NCBI RefSeq assembly: GCF_900005765.1
Contig: NC_041689.1
Location: 744,001 to 808,000, forward strand
Source: Plasmodium relictum
Lineage: Eukaryota > Apicomplexa > Aconoidasida > Haemosporida > Plasmodiidae
Reading direction: 5' to 3'
Length of the DNA: 64,000 bases
Every line of letters begins with the position of its first letter. The first letter of the stretch is position 1. A program made the position numbers and the translations under genes. The notes under the pieces were generated by a model. The model did no database searches, had not been told where the DNA came from, and saw nothing but the letters and a program-made list of their open reading frames with translations. Below, piece by piece: positions 1 through 10,008 of the stretch.

Positions 1-443
1 AAGCATACGACAAAAAGCAAAGAATTTTTGTTTCAACTGTTGTTACTATTATATGCGCTTTTATAGCATGTAAAGTAAAAAATTTAACCAATGTTATTGG
101 AATAGGAGGAGGAATTACATCTACTCTTATATCATGGTAAAATATAAAATATAAATGCAAAACAATGTTACATATATATATATATATATATATTATTTTT
201 TTATATTTTTTATAATATAAAAAATTTTAACTTATAAAAAAATATAATTTTTCTATTTTCTTTTTTCAATAATAAACTTTTTTTTTTTTTTTTTTCAGCT
301 TTTTACCGAATTTGATTTATTTCAAAAATAGAAAAAATGTTGAAAATAAGTTTAAAAGATATATAACTTTATTTATGCTAATCTTTTTTTCATTTATGGG
401 ATTTTTTTCTGTCATCATTACTACATTAAACTTAGTTATTTAA
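1..443 (+). CDS. AAT1: Amino acid transporter AAT1, C-terminal part (5' end outside window)
   Basis: This is the 3' end of a multipass amino-acid permease. Exon 1..136 is read from base 3, an intron spans 137-298 (GTAAAA donor, T-tract CAG acceptor), and the last exon is 299-443 with TAA at 441-443. The junction codon TG|C joins in phase. The peptide has three hydrophobic segments, including VSTVVTIICAFIACK, the Gly-rich loop NVIGIGGGITSTLIS, and a final helix around MLIFFSFMGFFSVIITT. This arrangement is typical of the last helices of AAAP/SLC38-type transporters. The neighbours (RNA-binding protein, LCAT-like phospholipase, DnaJ) are those I recall beside P. falciparum AAT1, a digestive-vacuole transporter linked to chloroquine response. 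The transporter family is seen in the sequence; the AAT1 identity rests mainly on synteny. Confidence 0.8.
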
Positions 444-1633
444 TAAAAAAATAAAACAATCTTTTTTCTTTTTTTTTATTTCTAGAACTATTTATTAACA
501 TAATATCAATTAAATTTTTTTTCTTACAGTGGTATATTACTTCACATTTTTAAGTGTAACAAAATAAAAAAAAAATATATTATTTTTTTAGAAATGAAAA
601 ATAAGTTATTTGTAAAATAAAAAATAAAAAACATATAAAATCAGCAAATGAAAATATGCATAAAATTAAGTAATAAATTAACAATAGATATATAAAATTT
701 AACTATAAAAACTAAATTATATAAAAAAAAAAGAAAAAAATGCTAAAACTGATAAATAAAAAATTAAGTATATAGCATAAAAAAATAAATATTGAAATGA
801 AAAAAAAAAGTTCTGTCTTATTTTTAAGACAAAATATCATACATATAAAAAATATTGTAAATGAAATTTTAAGCATTTTAAACTTTTCTTTTAAAATCAT
901 ATTATGTAAAGTGAAGACCACAATCTAGAATAGTAAAAATTAAATTATAAAAAATAAGAAAATTATTAAAAATTACACAAAAGCTTTAGAACGAAATAAA
1001 ATTAAGAAAAAATCATTTACTTGAACTAAAAAAAAAATTTGTCTGAATTCACTTAATTATATAAATTGTTTCTTTTTTAAAAATAAAATAATTTAAAATT
1101 TCAATATTATTTATTTAATTTTTCTTTTTTCTTTTTTAAAATAAATAATATTCTGTCTTATGTATAATGACAAGATGAATTAATAATTTATATTTTATTA
1201 ATAAATTTAACATATTAAGAGAATCTATTATTATGTATATGCGGTAATAATACATTTATATATTCTGTTAAATGATTCAGAATATAAATATTAACTATTT
1301 TATCAATTTTTATGTATTTATGCATATCTAACAATATTATTATTTATAATACTTATATAGATTTTATTTACTATCCTTATTTTTTTTTTGTAATTAATTT
1401 GATTAAAATTCTACGAAATGTTTGTTAATTTTTTTTTTTTTCTTTTTTTGTATCTACACAAATTTATCCTTTTCTTCAATTAATAATTAGCACATACTTT
1501 TAAAAAATTTTTATTAACCGTACTTATATTGTAAATATCATTTGATTTATCTAAATGAAACAAGTGCCTTTTATTTAATTTTTTTTTTTTTAAATATGAT
1601 AGAATGTGTATTATTATCATATTTATTAAACCG
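444..1633. other. Spacer between two convergent genes
   Basis: About 1.2 kb of A+T-rich sequence holds the 3' untranslated regions of AAT1 (+) and the RNA-binding protein (-). I see homopolymer A and T runs but no convincing coding exon or RNA gene. A 69-codon frame on the minus strand at 712-921 is almost entirely Phe/Ile/Leu/Lys and looks like chance. Confidence 0.6.
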
Positions 1634-3259
1634 TTAATTATAATTACTTCTATCATTATTATTATTATTATTGTTATCAATACTATCATTATTATTAGTA
1701 GTAGTAGTACTGGTATTATTATTATTAGTATTATTAGTGTTAGTATTATTAGTATTAGTATTAGTACTAGTACTATTATTAGTATTATTATTAGTAGTAA
1801 TGATATTACTATTATTATTACTTATGCTTTCATTATTATCATAGTTGTTATGTTTATTTTTATTATTTATGTTGTTATCATAATTACTTATATCATTGCT
1901 ATCTTCACCATTATCATTATTTATATTATTTTTACTTGTTAGAACTCTAAAATTATTATTATCTTTGTTTGAGAAAGAATTACTATATAAATTTGATTCA
2001 TATGAGTTTTCATAAGAGGAGTTAATTTTTTTTTCAATTGTTTCATTTTCTTTAATGCTATTATTATTATGTTCAAAATATGCGTTGATATCATTCATTC
2101 TATTTATTTCTTTTTTATCATATAAATTAATTTTTCTATTTTTTTCTGAATAAGTATAATTAAAATTATTAATATAATTTAAATTATTCATATTATAATT
2201 CATATGATTCTCAGCCTCATTAACGCAGTTAATGTTATAGTTATTAATATGATTAATGTCGGAGTTATAGTTACATATATGGTTAATGTTCGTATTATAA
2301 TTATTTATTTGGTTAATATGATTGGTGTAACTATTTGAATCATATATAATATTATTATTACTATTATATCCAGGAAAAGTGTTGACATTTGAATTAAGAT
2401 GATCATAATCATAATAATTATTTTTATATATATTATTTAGTTCATTATTAATATTATTGTAATAAAAATAATAATTTTTATTGTTTTTTTTTTGTTCATC
2501 TGTTATACTGTTAATTATATTGTTTTCATTTATACTAAAATCACTTACATTCATGCTATTTAAATTATTAACCAAATCATATTTTTTATTAGTACAAGAA
2601 TTATTATTTTCAGGGTTGTTTGTCTTTATTCCATTAGATGTGTTCACCTTAATTTTATAACCTTTGAAGATATATCCATCCATTTCTGTTAAAGCTCTTA
2701 TGCATTCTTGGTAATTGAGAAAGTGAATAAAACAATAAATTTTATTTTGATTTTTATTGCAATTTTTAATCATTTTAACAAAACAAATACTTTTATAAAA
2801 ATTACGAAATAAGTTTTCAATTTCTTCTTTTGTTGTATTTGGAGGTAAACTGCCAACATATATAGAATATGTTCCTTTATCATCTAATTCTATACTTAAA
2901 TTTTTCCCATTTTGATTTATATTATCAGTCATGTTATATTTTGCCCAATTTAATTTAAATTTGTGAATTTTTCCTGGTATCCATTTTCCATTTAAGTTAT
3001 CAAAACAATATTTTGCAATTTCAGAATTCGAAAATTCAATAAAAGCATACGAATTTTTTTGAGAATTTTTTTCCTTACATAATTTTATTTTCATTATATC
3101 TTCTCTAAATTCATAAAACATACAGTATAAAATATAATTTTCATCAACTGTCTCATCCTTTATTTTATCTAAATCACCAACCCATAGTGTTTTAGTATTA
3201 TATGAATTATTTATAACCTTATTTTCATTAGGCAAAGGTACTTTATTTGAATTATTCAT
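1634..3259 (-). CDS. RNA-binding protein with two RRMs, SECp43/Nam8-like
   Basis: A single-exon 541-residue protein. RRM1 covers about residues 24-107, with RNP2 LWVGDL at 25-30, RNP1 NSYAFIEF at 69-76 and the family tail KFKLNWAKY near 100-108. RRM2 covers about 131-206, with YSIYVGSL at 131-138 and KIYCFIHF at 173-180. The combination of T-LWVGDL, NGKWIPG and FKLNWA is characteristic of the SECp43 (TRNAU1AP)/Nam8/RBP45 group. Those proteins act in selenocysteine-tRNA function or splicing and mRNA binding. The C-terminal half, about 215-541, is Asn-rich and low in complexity, ending in Asn/Thr/Ser runs that appear as ATT/AGT triplets on the plus strand. The start at 3259 is the first Met before RRM1, and an A-rich stretch precedes it. 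RNA binding is well supported; the selenocysteine role is an inference from family resemblance. Confidence 0.85.
   Translation of the reverse strand: MNNSNKVPLPNENKVINNSYNTKTLWVGDLDKIKDETVDENYILYCMFYEFREDIMKIKLCKEKNSQKNSYAFIEFSNSEIAKYCFDNLNGKWIPGKIHKFKLNWAKYNMTDNINQNGKNLSIELDDKGTYSIYVGSLPPNTTKEEIENLFRNFYKSICFVKMIKNCNKNQNKIYCFIHFLNYQECIRALTEMDGYIFKGYKIKVNTSNGIKTNNPENNNSCTNKKYDLVNNLNSMNVSDFSINENNIINSITDEQKKNNKNYYFYYNNINNELNNIYKNNYYDYDHLNSNVNTFPGYNSNNNIIYDSNSYTNHINQINNYNTNINHICNYNSDINHINNYNINCVNEAENHMNYNMNNLNYINNFNYTYSEKNRKINLYDKKEINRMNDINAYFEHNNNSIKENETIEKKINSSYENSYESNLYSNSFSNKDNNNFRVLTSKNNINNDNGEDSNDISNYDNNINNKNKHNNYDNNESISNNNSNIITTNNNTNNSTSTNTNTNNTNTNNTNNNNTSTTTTNNNDSIDNNNNNNNDRSNYN
1650..1830. 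repeat. Trinucleotide tract encoding Asn/Thr/Ser
   Basis: Imperfect (ATT/AGT)n on the plus strand encodes the Asn/Thr/Ser-rich tail of the RNA-binding protein on the minus strand. It also opens a spurious plus-strand frame of Ile/Ser (1604-1942). Such tracts commonly vary in length through replication slippage. Confidence 0.8.
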
Positions 3260-4848
3260 TTTATAATTTATGGTAAAATACTTTTTTAGAAATTTACATA
3301 TGAATATATTTTTTCTAACTTTTTTAAACTCCTTTTAACTCTATTACAGTTTTAAATAATTTAACATTAAATTATTTTATTTATTCTGTTTATTTTATTT
3401 TATTTTTATTTTTATTTTATTTCATTTATTTTTTTTTTTTTTTCTTTTTCCTTTTCTTTTTCTTTTTCTTTTTCCTTTTCCTTTTCCTTTTCTTTTTCTT
3501 TTTCCTTTTCTTTTTCTTTTTCTTTTTCTTTTTCTTTATTTCCTTCTTTTTTTTTTTTTTTTTGAATATTTGTCTATTCCATAAAAAGATGAGTAATATA
3601 AAAATTTTTTGTTTTAAAACTAATGATTAGTGACTAATGACTAATGATAATTATTTGTATGTTACTTTTAATTATTAAATTTAAAAATAAAATTATAATT
3701 TGCGTATATTTGTTAATTTATACTTTAATCTCTTTTTTCTTTTTTTTTTTTTTTTTTTAATATAGAAATAAAGTGCTATAATAAAAACATTTAAAAACTT
3801 TATGCTTATGTGCTTATTTACTTCGTAGAAAAGAATATTTTCATTAAATTACTTAAGGAAAAATAATTCTCAGTAATTTATATTTTTGCATTGTTTATTT
3901 TATCTTATTTAAAATATTCTTAATGATTTTATTTTATACATTTTTTGGAAGGATTCCACTATTCTTTTTTTTTTTTAATATGGGTCTAATATATCTTTTG
4001 ATATTATTTTTTTTTTTTTTTCCTAAAATTCATATTCAAATTTAATATAAGGTGAATTGTATATGCAATTTTTGTTTTCTTATAATATTAATGTTGTTTT
4101 TTTAACTATTATTGTTACTAGTGCTATTTTACATATATATGTAAGTACTTGTTTTTTTCTCAAAAGTTTATATATAATTTTTTATTTTTCATGACGATAA
4201 TTATAATTATTAGTTATGCATAAAGAATGTAGAAGCATATTAATTTTTGAAATAAAATAAAAATAAAATTTTTATTTCTTCATGGTATAATTTTCTTTTG
4301 AAAACAATTACGTTTGAATAACTATCTTTTTTATTAATAATATTTAAGAATTATACATATTTGAAAAAAAAAAAAAAGCATAATTTGTCCTACAAAAGAA
4401 TATAATTGAAAAAGTTACCTTTTACCGTAGAAATTATATTTTCTCTATTGAAAAAAATTTAACACTATTTTATATGTTTTTTTATAGTAAAACAAAAATG
4501 AAATTTTTATCTTTACATTAGCAACCTCCAATAGAGCATAAAACTAGAAAAAGTAAAATTGAAAAAGGGAAGTTATATAATAGTTTTTTTATATCACAGA
4601 GGTTAATTTAATGAAAGAAATCTTAAAGAGAAAAATGTTAAAAGATTTATTTGCAAAACAAAAAAAAAAAAATAATAAAATTTTAGAACATTATAAACAA
4701 AAATAATAATTATACTAAAAAACTTTAAATCAAATAAGAGAAATTTTAAAAAAAGTTAAAAAATAAAATTATATAAAAATATATATATATATGCGGTTGA
4801 TCATTTATTCAAAAAATATTCATTTTTTTTTCTTCCAATTTCTTTTTT
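3260..4848. other. Spacer: promoter side of the RNA-binding protein gene, 3' side of the phospholipase gene
   Basis: About 1.6 kb between two minus-strand genes. The part near 3259 should hold the promoter and 5' UTR of the RNA-binding protein and includes a polypyrimidine hexamer tract. The part near 4848 should be the 3' UTR of the phospholipase. Otherwise I see only A/T homopolymers and no coding exon. Confidence 0.6.
3444..3537. repeat. Polypyrimidine hexamer repeat (CTTTTT/CCTTTT)n
   Basis: About 94 bp of nearly pure pyrimidine on the plus strand, built from CTTTTT units with interspersed CCTTTT variants. It lies about 185 bp upstream of the RNA-binding protein start, so in transcript sense it is a purine-rich (AAAAAG)n run in the promoter or 5' UTR. 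Confidence 0.9.
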
Positions 4849-6909
4849 CTAGTCATAGATTATGTGTGCTTTACTATATATATATTTAGCAACATCATTA
4901 CTACGTAAAACTCCAGAATGATCAATTTCTTTGAAGTACTTAACTTCTGTGTTAGCAAAATTACTACAGGATTCTAAACTTTCCAGTGGTACAGTTCCAT
5001 CTCCTTCTCCATAGTAAATAAAAGGTTCCTTACTTAAATCAGGAGATTGAAAAAATAATAAATGCTCTGTGCTCTTTTTTTTAGTAGTACTATATATACA
5101 AAATATTGGAACACCATGATCCATTGAGAAATTTCTATCAGTATAAATTAAATGATTTTCATATCTCATTTTTAATTCTGGACTTAACAAATTGTGCCAG
5201 TTTGATAAAGTATATACTCTTAATTTTACATCCGTTCTGTTTGTATAACATTCTGGGTCGTATAGTCCACATGATTTTACTAATGACTGTATTTTTTCAT
5301 TATCTATTGGGTTATCATCTAAATTCATCAAAATTACAATTTGATCATGTTCAAAATATTCTCTATAAGGAATGAGATCAAATAATGAACCTATACTATT
5401 TCCAATAGCCTTCATCATACCTTCTGATATTGAAAGTTTAACAATTTTAGAAATGCTAAATGATATAAAATCCCTATTGCCATGAAGCAATGCTCTAATT
5501 GTTTTAAAGGAACCTTTAAATGGTGAATTAATATATATTACAGAATTCAAATATTTGTCTTTCCATTCATCATCTACTACTCTACTTAAAAAGAAATTAA
5601 TAAATAAACCTCCGAAACTATGACCTATTAAATTTACTTTTTTTTTATTTCTCATTTCATAATTATATTCTATATGTGCTTTAAGAATATCATATTTTTG
5701 CTGATATAAAGGATATCTCCAGTCATATGGTGCACCAATTATACTCTCTCCATTTATATAACCATTAGAGATAAAATGAGATGATATGACATTATAATAT
5801 TTAGTTAATCCTATACCATTATTATTAAAATAATCTAAATAATCAACTCCTTTAAGGGAACCATAGCTTTCTACTCTAATATTTACTCCTTTTTGGTTAA
5901 TATAAGAATTTTTTTTTTCATCATATATTAACCTTAGAGTATCAAATGTACAATACAAATTTGATTTTATAGAAAATAATCTACTTAAGCTTAACCATAT
6001 TCTAAATGGTTTTGAATTTAAGACATTTTTACCACAACTATTGATTTGTGCGTTCTTATATTCTGCAATTAGAGTACTTCCCCCTACTCCTGGAATTAAA
6101 TATGTAGTAGGATTATATATTTCAATATAATTTTTCTTATCATTGTCTTTTTTAGTTTCTTCTCTCGTCCATTTAATGTATCCTTTCATTTTATCATGTT
6201 GTTGTTCTTCTTTTTGTACACTATTTTTTTTTAAAAGTGCTTGTTTTTCTCGTTTAAAATTGTCTAGTTCAAATTCTTCATTATATAATTCACCTATTTC
6301 TCTATCTACTTCACCTGTTTCTCTATCTACTTCACCTGTTTCTCTATTAACTTCTCCTGTTTCTCTATCTACTTCACCTGTTTCTCTATTAACTTCTCCT
6401 GTTTCTCTATCTACTTCACCTGTTTCTCTATTAACTTCTCCTGTTTCTCTATCTACTTCACCTGTTTCTCTATTTACTTCTCCTGTTTCTCTATCTACTT
6501 CACCTGTTTCTCTATTAACTTCTCCTGTTTCTCTATCTACTTCTCCTGTTTCTCTATTAACTTCTCCTGTCTCTCTATCTACTTCACCTGTTTCTCTATT
6601 AACTTCTCCTGTTTCTCTATCTACTTCTCCTGTTTCTCTATTCATTTCTCCTGTTTCTCTATCTACTTCATCTATTTCTTCTCCTTTCACTTTTTTTATT
6701 TTCCCTTCATTTTCTTTTGAATATAATGGATGATTTTCTTCATCATTTTCATCAAATACTTCTCCTGTTGTATAGGAATCCCCAAATGTAAGCCTGTATG
6801 GTCCTCTTAAAAGAAAAGAAGCAAACTCATCTAAACTTGAATTTTTAGTTAAAACTAATGAACAATGAAGGAAATTATATAGTATGAATAAATAAAATAA
6901 AGTTGACAT
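4849..6909 (-). CDS. Secreted LCAT-like phospholipase / phosphatidylcholine-sterol acyltransferase
   Basis: A 686-residue alpha/beta hydrolase of the lecithin:cholesterol acyltransferase family, which cleaves or transfers acyl groups from phospholipids. A signal peptide covers about residues 1-21. LCAT landmarks are YLIPGVGGSTL at about 270-280, GAPYDWR at about 392-398 and the nucleophile elbow IGHSFGG with Ser431. Asp637 in GEGDGTVP and His664 in EIDHSGV complete a plausible catalytic triad. Residues 82-207 are an acidic heptad repeat inserted before the hydrolase domain. The Plasmodium orthologue (PL/PbPL) acts at membranes during liver-cell egress and passage; that role comes from recall of the family, not from this sequence. 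The start at 6909 is chosen because it opens the signal peptide. The enzyme is a host-membrane-active phospholipase rather than a classic toxin. Confidence 0.92.
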   Translation of the reverse strand: MSTLFYLFILYNFLHCSLVLTKNSSLDEFASFLLRGPYRLTFGDSYTTGEVFDENDEENHPLYSKENEGKIKKVKGEEIDEVDRETGEMNRETGEVDRETGEVNRETGEVDRETGEVNRETGEVDRETGEVNRETGEVDRETGEVNRETGEVDRETGEVNRETGEVDRETGEVNRETGEVDRETGEVNRETGEVDRETGEVDREIGELYNEEFELDNFKREKQALLKKNSVQKEEQQHDKMKGYIKWTREETKKDNDKKNYIEIYNPTTYLIPGVGGSTLIAEYKNAQINSCGKNVLNSKPFRIWLSLSRLFSIKSNLYCTFDTLRLIYDEKKNSYINQKGVNIRVESYGSLKGVDYLDYFNNNGIGLTKYYNVISSHFISNGYINGESIIGAPYDWRYPLYQQKYDILKAHIEYNYEMRNKKKVNLIGHSFGGLFINFFLSRVVDDEWKDKYLNSVIYINSPFKGSFKTIRALLHGNRDFISFSISKIVKLSISEGMMKAIGNSIGSLFDLIPYREYFEHDQIVILMNLDDNPIDNEKIQSLVKSCGLYDPECYTNRTDVKLRVYTLSNWHNLLSPELKMRYENHLIYTDRNFSMDHGVPIFCIYSTTKKKSTEHLLFFQSPDLSKEPFIYYGEGDGTVPLESLESCSNFANTEVKYFKEIDHSGVLRSNDVAKYIYSKAHIIYD
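6289..6666 (-). repeat. 21-bp tandem repeat encoding (V-D/N-RETGE) x18
   Basis: Eighteen in-frame 21-bp units encode the heptad V-D/N-R-E-T-G-E within the phospholipase (residues 82-207). VDRETGE and VNRETGE units alternate almost strictly, so the higher-order unit is 42 bp. Edge units are degenerate (MNRETGE near the start, VDREIGE at the end). The alternation suggests that amplification happened by 14-residue steps. The opposite strand also stays open across the block, giving a false Ser/Pro-rich frame. Confidence 0.95.
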
Positions 6910-9900
6910 GATAAAAATTAAAATATAAATAGAAGAAATTAATTTTTAATAGTTAAGATCAGTAAATAAATGATGGCATATGTTCACAGGAATGATATGT
7001 ATATTTTAAAGAAGTATTATTTTTTATTAAAAAAATATTCTTCTATAACAATTATTTACAAAGATTTACACATTAAGGAAAATTAAATTTTTCTTTTTTT
7101 CACTTTGCTTAAACACAAATTAATTTAAGTGATTAATGAAATTTAAATATTAAATGGGAATAACAAAAAAACAAAAAAAAAACAAAATTATATAAATATT
7201 ATTAAAATTGTAAAAATATAGAAAAATAAATAAAAAAGAAGCAATAAAAATTTAACATACAACATATATTTCTATAAAAATGAATAAACGTGTAAAAAAC
7301 AGTTGGAAAGCTTTTTATTTTTCTCATCAATTTTTATTCATTTTTTTCTTCTTAGTGGTTCTATGTCAATTTTCAATATTTTTTTAAAAATATTAGATGC
7401 AAATTTTGAGTCATAAAAATTTTATAAATTTATTTACTAGCTTTTTTTTAACCTTACAACACACTATGTTGTTAAGTAGATTTTCATTTTTATGCAGATT
7501 CATTAAAAGAAAATAGAAAAAATTATTTTTGCATGCTCTTCAGAATTTTTCTATTTTTGCTTAACTCAAAATTCTCTTTCATTGTAATAAATTTATTTTT
7601 TTTTATAAATATTATAAACATTTATATATAAATTTTTATAAGAAATGGTGTTTAAAAAAAAAAGAGAAAAAAGGAGAAAATCATATATTTTATATTTATA
7701 ATATTAAAATATTTTTTGCTCAATTAGTATTTTCTTAAAAATTTCAGTTTCTATTTCTCTTTGTAGCAAATATTTTGATATAATTCAAAAAATAACACCT
7801 TATTAATTTTTTCATAATTCTCTTTCATTTTTTTAAATATTATATATAGATAAATTATCTTAATTTAATCTATTTGATATATTTTTTTAAAATTAAATAT
7901 ATTGTGAACAAAGTAAATTTATGAATAAAAATAAACATGCTTTAAAAAATAGAGAAAAAAATTTAATTAAATAATAAGAGAATAATACTTAACGTTCAGT
8001 TTTAATTAAAAAGATGTCCTCTTTTTTTTTTATGTCTTCTTGAATGAATTTTTTAATAAATGCATAAAAAAATAATGATGTTGAGTCAAAACTATATATG
8101 TTATTGAAAACTTTTAACAAATTATAATTTTAAATTAAACTTTTTTAGAAAAGAAACATTTATACATAGATAAAATAGAAAATGTGTAAATTTTGCCTCT
8201 AAAAAAAAAAATATTACATAAAAGTGCATAAAAATAATATAAAACATATTTAAGAATAGAAAATACAAAAAATATTTATTTTTTGAGATAATACATATAT
8301 TGTTCATGTATATATTAATTTAAAACAAAAAAATAAAAACAAAATTGATGATATTTGAATTTTTATTTTTTTTTTAGTTATAACATTAATATATGAAAAT
8401 TAAATTAGTGAGAAAATTTTTATTTTTACTCATGAAATAATTTTTCTAAGTTTTGATATATATAAAATCAAAAATCCTTAAAGATGTCTTGGCTTTAAAT
8501 TAAAAAAAAAATTTATAGCAAAATATTGTAGACAATTACTCATAGATAGGTTATTAAGCCTAAGAAAAAAGTTCTATTTATATAAAATTTTATATTTTGC
8601 AATATAATTGCTATAATCATTATTTATAATTCTTACAATGTCTTTTTGATTATTTATTTCAAGAATCTTTCTAACAAAATGTAAATATAAAAGGTATTAA
8701 ATTAATTTTAGATAAAGAAATATTATCTAAAAATTATTGTGAAAAATTATAAGGTTAATAAAAAAAAAAAAAAAATTAATGCTTGATATTTTTATGATAT
8801 GAGATAATTTGTTTTAATTATCTATAATAACTTTTTCTTTTTCTTTGATTGTATTTTTTTTCCACATATACATACATAATTAGCAAAAAAAGATAATACA
8901 CAACTTTATAAATCTAAGAATTTTTTTTACATTTCCTACTAATATAAAAAATAATATATTAATATAAAAATTTTTGTAAATTTAAAATATAATCAGTATC
9001 ATTTGTTTCATATTTAAAGTTAATAATTTATAAATTAATTAAAAATTTTAGGCCTTAGAAGAATGTATCAATGGAATATCAATTCCTTTTTTTTTTTAAA
9101 TAGCTTTATTCTTATTTAACTTAGTTTTTCCCTTTTTTATTGCGAATATCTAAATATTCCTTTTTTTAATTATTTTTTATCTAATTTTTCTTTTGTATTT
9201 TTTATATTCTATTTGGTCTATATATAATATTTTTTTGATTAAACGAAATATTTTTTTATACTAATTTAATTGTATTTTATGTTACTAATTAATTCAATTA
9301 TATTATGTTTTATTTTATTTTGATTTATTAATTCTTTATCTTATTTTATGATATATTTTATATTATTTTAACTTAAATTTTATTTAGCACAATAAATTAA
9401 TCAACTACACTGTTTTAAGTTTTATTTAATTATATATGTGTTATACTTTTATTATTTTGTTTTTTTTTTTTTAATAAATTTTTTTTATTTATTACACAAG
9501 AATAATTTTTTTTTAGTGAAAGATCCATTTTAAATTAAATACATTACAATATTTTATTAATGAATATAATTAAAAAAAAAAAATAAAAAAATAATAAAAT
9601 AATGGAAAACTAAAATTGAACATTTATGATAAAAAAAAATTAAAAATAAAGTAAATGTTAGTAGAATTATCACTAATAATGGTACATATCAGATAAACAA
9701 TTTAAATAACTTTATAAAAATTACATAATATTTATATGAGTTACAAAATTAATAATAATATTATAAATAATAAAAAATTAAATGTTATTAGCATTATAAG
9801 CATACACATGAAATTAATAGCATATTAAATAATATAACAGTAGAGATAATTACACATTGTAATAATTGTAATAAATATTAATTAGATATAGGGGATAAAA

Positions 9901-10008
9901 ATAATATTATAAGATTTAAGTATAAATATATATATATATATATATACATTTGCCTAAACAACTTGAAATTAGAATTATTAATTTTGTTATGTCAAAAATA
10001 TAGTAAAT
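6910..10008. other. Long divergent spacer (phospholipase and DnaJ promoters)
   Basis: About 3.1 kb between divergently transcribed genes, so it should contain both promoters and 5' UTRs. It is composed of A/T homopolymers, short AT dinucleotide runs (for example near 9930-9956) and no extended codon-like composition. A 61-codon minus-strand frame at 8122-8307 is hydrophobic by composition only. No gene is supported. Confidence 0.55.

Noticed and set aside
1604-1942. 112-codon plus-strand frame of Ile/Ser/Thr
   Set aside because: Antisense shadow of the Asn/Thr/Ser tail of the RNA-binding protein, composed of ATT/AGT triplets only.
6143-6733. 196-codon plus-strand frame rich in Ser/Pro/Leu/Thr repeats
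   Set aside because: It is the antisense reading of the 21-bp repeats in the LCAT-like phospholipase; the repeat period of 21 keeps the opposite strand open.
8122-8307. 61-codon minus-strand frame in the divergent spacer
   Set aside because: Hydrophobic by composition (Phe/Ile/Leu/Tyr); no conserved pattern and no flanking exons.
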